64,000 nt of DNA, from positions 15,186,770-15,250,769 of the forward strand of contig NC_089319.1 in assembly GCF_036669915.1 (NCBI RefSeq), read 5' to 3'. Below the pieces are notes generated by a model that made no database searches, was not told the origin of the DNA, and saw only the letters and a program-made list of their open reading frames with translations. Numbering within the stretch: the stretch's first letter is position 1; every line of letters begins with the position of its first letter. The DNA is from Pocillopora verrucosa. Taxonomy: Eukaryota > Cnidaria > Anthozoa > Scleractinia > Pocilloporidae. The translations under genes and the position numbers were made by a program. This document shows, piece after piece, positions 57,674-64,000 of the stretch.

Positions 57674-60600
57674 ATGGCAATGCGCGGTGTATTTCACGAA
57701 CTAATGATAGGTATGTTGCTTTAAAAGTGATTTTCTATTGAGAATCTATTGAGAAATCTGTCAATTGCAAACGAAATCTTCCCGTCACGCCAGAACACCG
57801 AAAACGCGTTTGTTGCGAATCTTGTTTGAATCACGCGTGGTCTTGGGGCTGGACTTTTCTCATCAAAGAAAACACTTTAAAGCTTTACACAAGTGCATAA
57901 CTGTTCTTCTTTCCGGCTGTGAACATTTTTTTTCATAGCAACAATATTTCTGTCGTTTTTATGGATGAAAACATGTCACTTGTCACGAATGGTTTTCTCC
58001 ACAACGTGTTCAACCACAAGAAAGACGGTTCGAGTGATCTTGTTAGCTTATCAGCCAAATAAAAAAATACCCTAAGATTTGCTCAAATTTTGCATTTCTT
58101 CTTTCCAATAAAACACAAAAAGTTAACTTTATAGGGACTGTGAAGCTGACGAAAAATCAGCAAGAAGGTGTTTGGGTCAATTTTCTTTAGCTCTGAATAT
58201 TAAGAGCGAAACTTGACAGGGTTATTTTTGTTGTCATTTGCCGACAAGTCAACAGATCGCAGTGTTTGATATGTGTACTTTGTCTATTTGCAATTTGACA
58301 CTAGCCAAACGTATACAAGCCGATGGTGCAAGGCTTCTATCGTTACGATGAAGGTTTAGTTTTCAATTTGTAAGTTCCCGACTTTCTTTTCCTCAGGCAA
58401 TAAAGTGAGCCGTTATAACTCGTTAGATTTTGTTGATAATAATTCGCATTTTGAACTGAAATGGAAAAAGGCACCACGTAGTGTTAATGACGAAAGAGGC
58501 ATTTGTTTGGAAGCAATACGTGATCAAGGAAGGGGAAAGAGGTATCATGAAGCTTCCTGCAACATTCAGGTACTAATATTGTTTATATTTTGGTGATGTT
58601 CTCTCGTATTTCATGAGTTTATTGTACTTCGTACTTGAGAATCTCAAAACAATATACATTTAGACGTTTTAAATTGAATTTCTTCGAGGAGTGTCGCAAT
58701 GGTGTGGTAGGCGATCGATGATCGCTTTTCTATCGAGATTATCACAATAGAAATTCAGTCACGTTTTTCGGATGTAAACACGTGTACGCTCAGAAGGTCA
58801 GAATGTATATTGTGCATGAACTTGTAAATTCATCCATTATGTGCAAATATTTTGTTCTCGTTGTATCGATTGCTCAATAACACCTCCGTCAGCCTTTTCA
58901 GCACAGGCATTGGTCCTTTTCTTTTTTTTTTAAGTTGGAATGCATGTGGAAAGGTCACCAACATGAAAGGTGACAGCTCTGCATATTTTCAGCGTATTAA
59001 AAGATTGATGTTTACCGTGAAACTGTCGCTTTGTTGTTATTCCCTTTATCCTTTGTTCTATTTATTTGAAAACTTTCTTTGTGGTGATCGTAGCTCCTGC
59101 CTTTTTCCAAGTTTCATTGTTGCTTGAATTACTCAGAGCACTTATACGCATTTGACTTCATTGCTAAAAATTTAATTAACAAGAGAGATTCATGAGAAAA
59201 TCATTCATTGGAATGTATAGGGGATATGAGTTTTTAGGATTCATCTTCACTACTTAAGCATTTCAACCAGGATAGTTATTCAACGGAAAGAAATGAAAAC
59301 TAGATTCTAGAGTTCCAAAAATAATTTACTCTCTGAGATCTTGAAAAAATTTCAAAGATCCGTGACCGGAACCTATAATAGACATTGTAATATTAAATAG
59401 TTGACTAACAGAGAGATTGTTTTTAAAATAATTGATTAGTTTTTTTAGGGTTGAATTAAAGCGCACAGGTTCTTAAATTTATGCATCCGAATGATTTTAA
59501 ATTTTATTGTCTCTTGAGGTGATACTAATGTTACGACCCACAAAATTAGATAAAGTTCAGAAATAATGGTGTGCAGTAGAATGTGACTCGAAATTGATCT
59601 TAAGCTGGACAAATTTAAACTTAAATAACCTCTCTTAGAACAAATCGTACGAAGAGTCTGAAATTTTGTGGTTAAAATGACAATGAGTTTACCACAACAA
59701 CTTTTTGGTTGAAAATTCACACAATTTGTTGGGCCACACTCAACTAATAATTGTATTAAAACTTCATTCATTTTTCTCCTGCTAGAAATACTGTTACATG
59801 TTGCTGCCTTAATTTTGTAACTTAACTGAAAGCACTTTTTGGGATTTTTGGATTGATCTTGAAATTTACTCAAAAAGTCACTTTCTCATAAATTGAAGGA
59901 CGTAAGTTTCCTTCTTACAAATCTAGTTTTTTTTCCTTTGACCTCTCTTGTATTTTTTCCTCTTCTTTTTCTTTTTTTCTCTTCCTTTTGCTTTCATTTT
60001 TCAAACTCCTTAAAGAATTTTGTGCCATTTTGGTTTCATGTGTTGTTTCAGAGTCCTTACCCAACAGTGATAGGTGATTTCATCACATCCCCTTTATTCC
60101 TTCATTTCTTCATTCCATTGTTTAAATTAGTTTTCACCATCAAAATACTCAGCAACCATTCTTTTTGTTGATACTTGAACTGTGAAAATTGACCAATACA
60201 ATAATTTTTTTCTTTAAAAGGGACACAACCCAATCATTTGCCATAAATATAAGACAATGTACATAAACATGTTAGGTTTTTTTTTGTTAATTTTATTTTT
60301 GATACGTTTGTATTTTGTTGCTAATTATGAGCTTTAATTTCTTACAAAGCAGACTTACAGAATGTTAACCTACACCAGTAATTTCACCCTAACACCACCA
60401 TCAGCAGCAGCAGCAGGGGGCAAGATCAAGATGCAGGACAGTAGCAATCATCCTGCTACAATGGTGGCCATGATTCTGCCAGCAGCTGTATGTTTAGTGG
60501 TGGTGATTGCCTTGCTGTTGTATCATTACTATAGGAGAGCATCAGGACCAGTCTGGATACCTAAGGTATTAATGAACTCAAGTCATGTACTTGCAAATTA

Positions 60601-63361
60601 TGCATCTTGAAGGAATTATGTCATGTATCTATTAGAGGGACTACTGGTATTACTGTGAAACTGAGAAAACCATGACACCAGAAATATTTGTGTAAAGGCC
60701 CTTGTATACAAGAATAGAGCCACTGAGACATAAGAAAACTAATGGCAAACAGCCACATAGTTACTTTGTGGTTTTTAAGTTTGCTTGCATGTCTGGTAAT
60801 TGTAGCTTGCAAGGCAGGCTTATTTTTGGTAAGCAGGTGCTCAGTATTTGGTGGTGAAAATTATAGATGCCTTATGCAATATTAATGGCGGCAGAAAGCT
60901 GGGAAGAGAAAAATGTGCGTATCAAGGTGGCAAGTGATGGTCAAAATGAAGGAGAGGGGAAGGGGTGGGGTATCTGGCCTTTCCTCTTCCCTTCCCCCTT
61001 CAGTCCACTCTAACTCTAAAAAAAATCCCATTTTTTCAGGCCTTCTTTTCATATTCATGTCTTTATCTGCAGTTCAAATATATGACTTTCATGTATTCGC
61101 AGCCAGTGATAATATGCTTGCACAGCAGGCTATTGCTATAGGTCACCATATAATAGATCTGTTAGAGTCTACACATATTCTCTCAAATTGCTGAGTTTCA
61201 CAGTTATATCTTATTTTTTTATTTTTTTATTTGTAATTTCAATTGCTTGAATTGTTTCATCTCCAAATTTGTTGTTAATCATGTAATCATATGAAGATGA
61301 AACTATGGTTTATATAGAGTATCTGAAAATGTTAGGTCATATCATTCAAAAACACACTGTTTGCGATCAATTTGTCAAAGACATTGACGCATTTGTTTCT
61401 TGAAAAAATATAAAGAATTCTAAAGAAACTCCTTCGATGATCTTGGTCAAATTAGCCATTAAAACTGGGTTGTCATGGAAACTTTGTGTCATTCAATAAA
61501 CAATTTTCACTTTCAAAGGTTCAGTCTGCGTGGTAACTTTGATCTTCCTTGCTGCTCAGGCTGAATTAAAATAAGTGGTATAAAAGTATCAAATTGGATT
61601 TTAATTTGCTTTGAGCCTTGTTTAACATCTAGTTGAACTGCGCGCTTTTTATGGAACTTTTTGATTTACGGCAAAAATGCTAGAGGTAGCAGTTTTATGT
61701 TCGTCAGAGAAATCTTCGCGAAAAAGCTTAGAATGCAAAATTAACTACCTTATTGTGTTTCATTGGATAGGCTTGTAGTACCTTGGTATGTTAGATATTT
61801 GTTATGCTATCAGAAAAGTAAACAACGACCTGGTCACTTTTTAACTTTACCTTCGGTGACACAATTTGCATTTGTATAAAGCTATTGTTTTGGTCGTACA
61901 CTACTCATTACAACGTGTTCACCGTCTTTTGGTTTCGCTAGCTGTAAAATCTGCGATCTTGTCTCCAATTCTGAAAACGAAGACTCGGACTGGTTCTATT
62001 TTTTACTTTTGTCGAGTACGGGAAAATCTGGGCTTAATTTGAAATCGGAAAGAAGCCACGATACGTTTTGTTCGTAGAAGATCTGTAACCAGAGATGAAA
62101 TCTGTCGGTACCGAGTGCTGCAGTACATTTGTATCGAGAGACGAGTTGTCATATAATTGGGAGAAAGATGCACTTTTATTCAATAACGTTTGACTTTGGA
62201 ATGAAAAAGAACATTGGCAGCACTGGAAACAGATCACGCAATGTGTACGGTATGTTTGAATGTCCAAATAAATTCAAAAATGTCTTTCATCTGTTCACGT
62301 GAAGCAATGTTAGCGTCTCTCGAGATTAGGTAGGTGCGTTACAGTTTTTACAGCTAAGATTTTAACAGGCTTGATTAGTAAAAGAAGCAGGCCATATTTA
62401 CACCAAATGAAGAAGAATACATCAACGATAAAGATAATTTCTTGTGAAATAACTGAGTGAAAGGTATTTTCATTTCCATCAATGTGTTTTCTAACATATT
62501 TGAAGATGTCGCAACGAATATTTTTCGTTTACTGCTACTGAAATAATGAAAGTACAATTTATTTAACTTAATGGTTTCCTTACAGCTGTGTGGGATAAGT
62601 AGTTTTTCCAAGCAATTATTGAAAGGTTTTGGATGATTGAAGGTAAATTCAAAGCGATTAACAGCAGTCACAGCTTGAGAAGTTGTACTCGCTCAAAGGC
62701 AAATTGTACCATCTAATTAAGAAAGAATGACACATTATTGTAATGCTGCAGAACACAATTTGTAGATTTACATAATTTCGACTCGTGGAAATTTTTTTAA
62801 TCTGTGTTAATGCTGTTGCTCTTGCATCAGTATAGACGACAGAAATGAAAACTATGGAAACCGCAAAAATAATTAAATACAATCTTTTGGTGATGAAAAG
62901 TTCACCAAAGTCATAGAATTTGACAGCTTCTCTATAGGTAGACAGGGAGAATTCAGATTCAGTATGGTGCGTAAATATATTCGTTTTGTGTTGAGCTCTT
63001 TTAATCGAAGTCGTGTACGCATTTGAAGTTTTCAGTTTATAGGGTAATTCTCAGCGCAGATTTCATTCACTGATCCTTTTTTTCTACCACTCAGGATGAC
63101 CACTTATCAGTAGGAATCCTTGTGGTTTACACATGTACATCAACAGGAAAGCTTTTTATTATTTTTTCCAGCTTGCCTCCATACGCGGTCGTTACCGCAC
63201 TATGAGTAATGAAGATCAAGCCAGTCCAGATAGTTTCATAATGGGATTCACTAACCCGATCACAGAGAGCTCAGTGGATTGTTTTGACAAGGCTGATGGT
63301 AAAGTTACTATTTTGGGTTACAGGCCACTCCGAGAGGACGCTGACAAATATGGCTTTAAAG
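57674..63361 (+). CDS. Single-pass membrane protein of unknown family (probably continues beyond right edge)
   Basis: Exon model: 57674-57710, 58397-58569, 60353-60565 and 63172-63361, with phases 1, 0 and 0 matching; the last exon ends AAAG|GTAAAA and would continue outside the window. The alternative is read-through to a stop at 63519. An extra 15-nt microexon at 60052-60066 would also keep frame. The first 70 residues are polar (NKVSRYNSLDFVDNNSHFEL). The third exon has an N-glycan site (NFT), an Ala run encoded by CAG repeats, and one transmembrane helix (VAMILPAAVCLVVVIALLLY) followed by the stop-transfer YYRRAS. The cytoplasmic part is LASIRGRYRTMSNEDQASPD ... FTNPITESS ... ILGYRPLREDADKYGFK. 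I do not recognise the family. If the exon at 56367 is used instead, the protein would have a signal peptide. Confidence 0.5.
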
Positions 63362-64000
63362 GTAAAATATATGTTGTGTTTCTGTCAGGAAAACTTCGAA
63401 TATCGAGGGACAGTGCGCGAGAAACTAATATTTTCACTATCTTACCTAAATTAGAGAGCTCTCGTCAAAAAGGAAAAGGAGAAAAAAAAAACACAACAAC
63501 TAAATCACTGGCCGAGTAACATACCTTCTCTCTGATGGCACTTTCTTGATTGTGCTAAATTAACAGTAGTGTGACGTTTCGTAGAACGATAGTTTGGATT
63601 TTCTTACTCGATTCACTTTTTTTGCTGTAATATGTTGGTAATGATTACTGATACAAGAGAAAATGAGTTGATTTTATGGATTTCTAACTTTTGTTACTAA
63701 AGGGTCCTTTTTTTGTTTCCGATGGAATATTTTTGTCGTTGTATCTAGCAACTATATAACACCAAATATCTTCGTTCAGTCAACAGAGAACGTAGCAAAA
63801 TTCAAAATTTTATCTAGTTAATAATTAGGAGGTCTTCTGATCAGTGTTAGGGCGCCGCTCGTCACTTCAACTCATTTTCCATTGGTGCGCGCGCCTCTTC
63901 GTTCGCTCGTGCGCTTCCTTTTTCCGTCATCAATAGACACACCTGCGCATGTTAAATGACAAGTCTGAATAACTTTCAGGTTACAGCCAGCACTTCAAAC
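63362..64000. other. Right end, no recognised feature
   Basis: Intron or 3' UTR of the membrane protein gene. A GC-richer patch at 63850-63925 (GGCGCCGC, GTGCGCGCGC, TCGTTCGCTCGTGCGC) resembles a fragment of a common coral repeat; this is not firm. Confidence 0.4.

Noticed and set aside
60052..60073. Constitutive 22-nt exon (ends ATAG|GTGATT) in the membrane protein gene
   Set aside because: It would leave phase 1 and hit a stop in the next exon; only a shorter 15-nt version keeps the frame.

Overview
This window is nuclear DNA from an AT-rich animal genome. Genes have GT-AG introns, there are AATAAA poly(A) signals, and no operons, Shine-Dalgarno sites or bacterial features. The proteins are bilaterian-like orthologues. 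The repeat content (short elements ending in TTAACCCTTTAACTCCC, an AGGGCTTTCA-ended element, CCAACTCGCCGAC foldback units, a tRNA-headed SINE) resembles what I know from stony corals and sea anemones. An anthozoan, probably a scleractinian coral, is my inference; no species is claimed.

Layout, left to right. SLC38A10-like amino acid transporter (minus, runs off the left edge). RPL18 (plus, 7 exons, with a box C/D snoRNA in intron 5). GNPTG, the gamma subunit of GlcNAc-1-phosphotransferase (minus), whose introns hold a ~1.1 kb foldback element, a palindromic element, a SINE and microsatellites. ERCC1 (plus), head to head with GNPTG and only 78 bp away between start codons. CANT1 (plus, intronless). 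A long stretch with one small unassigned ORF. Two intronless, unrecognised minus-strand genes of 308 and 581 aa. CBY1/chibby (plus, 3 exons). A TARBP2/PRKRA-like protein with three dsRNA-binding domains (minus, 4 exons), head to head with LUC7L3 (plus, 9 exons), which carries a long Arg-Asp repeat. The right end holds a single-pass membrane protein gene of unknown function (plus) that probably continues past the window.

Most genes are housekeeping: lysosomal enzyme sorting, excision repair, ribosome, splicing, small RNA processing and ciliary/Wnt regulation. They do not form a pathway. The recurrent architecture is closely spaced divergent gene pairs (SLC38A10/RPL18, GNPTG/ERCC1, TARBP2/LUC7L3), some with YY1-like ATGGCGGC motifs at the start.

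Exon boundaries were read by eye from splice consensus, phase and family similarity, so single boundaries may be off. The least certain are the ERCC1 exon 1 donor, a missing GNPTG microexon, and the 5' end of the last gene. No single spectacular new system is visible. The best leads are the RPL18 intronic snoRNA with a conserved 28S target, inverted repeats flanking ERCC1 exon 2, the foldback element with internal tandem units, and the two intronless orphan genes, one with a PIP-box-like core.
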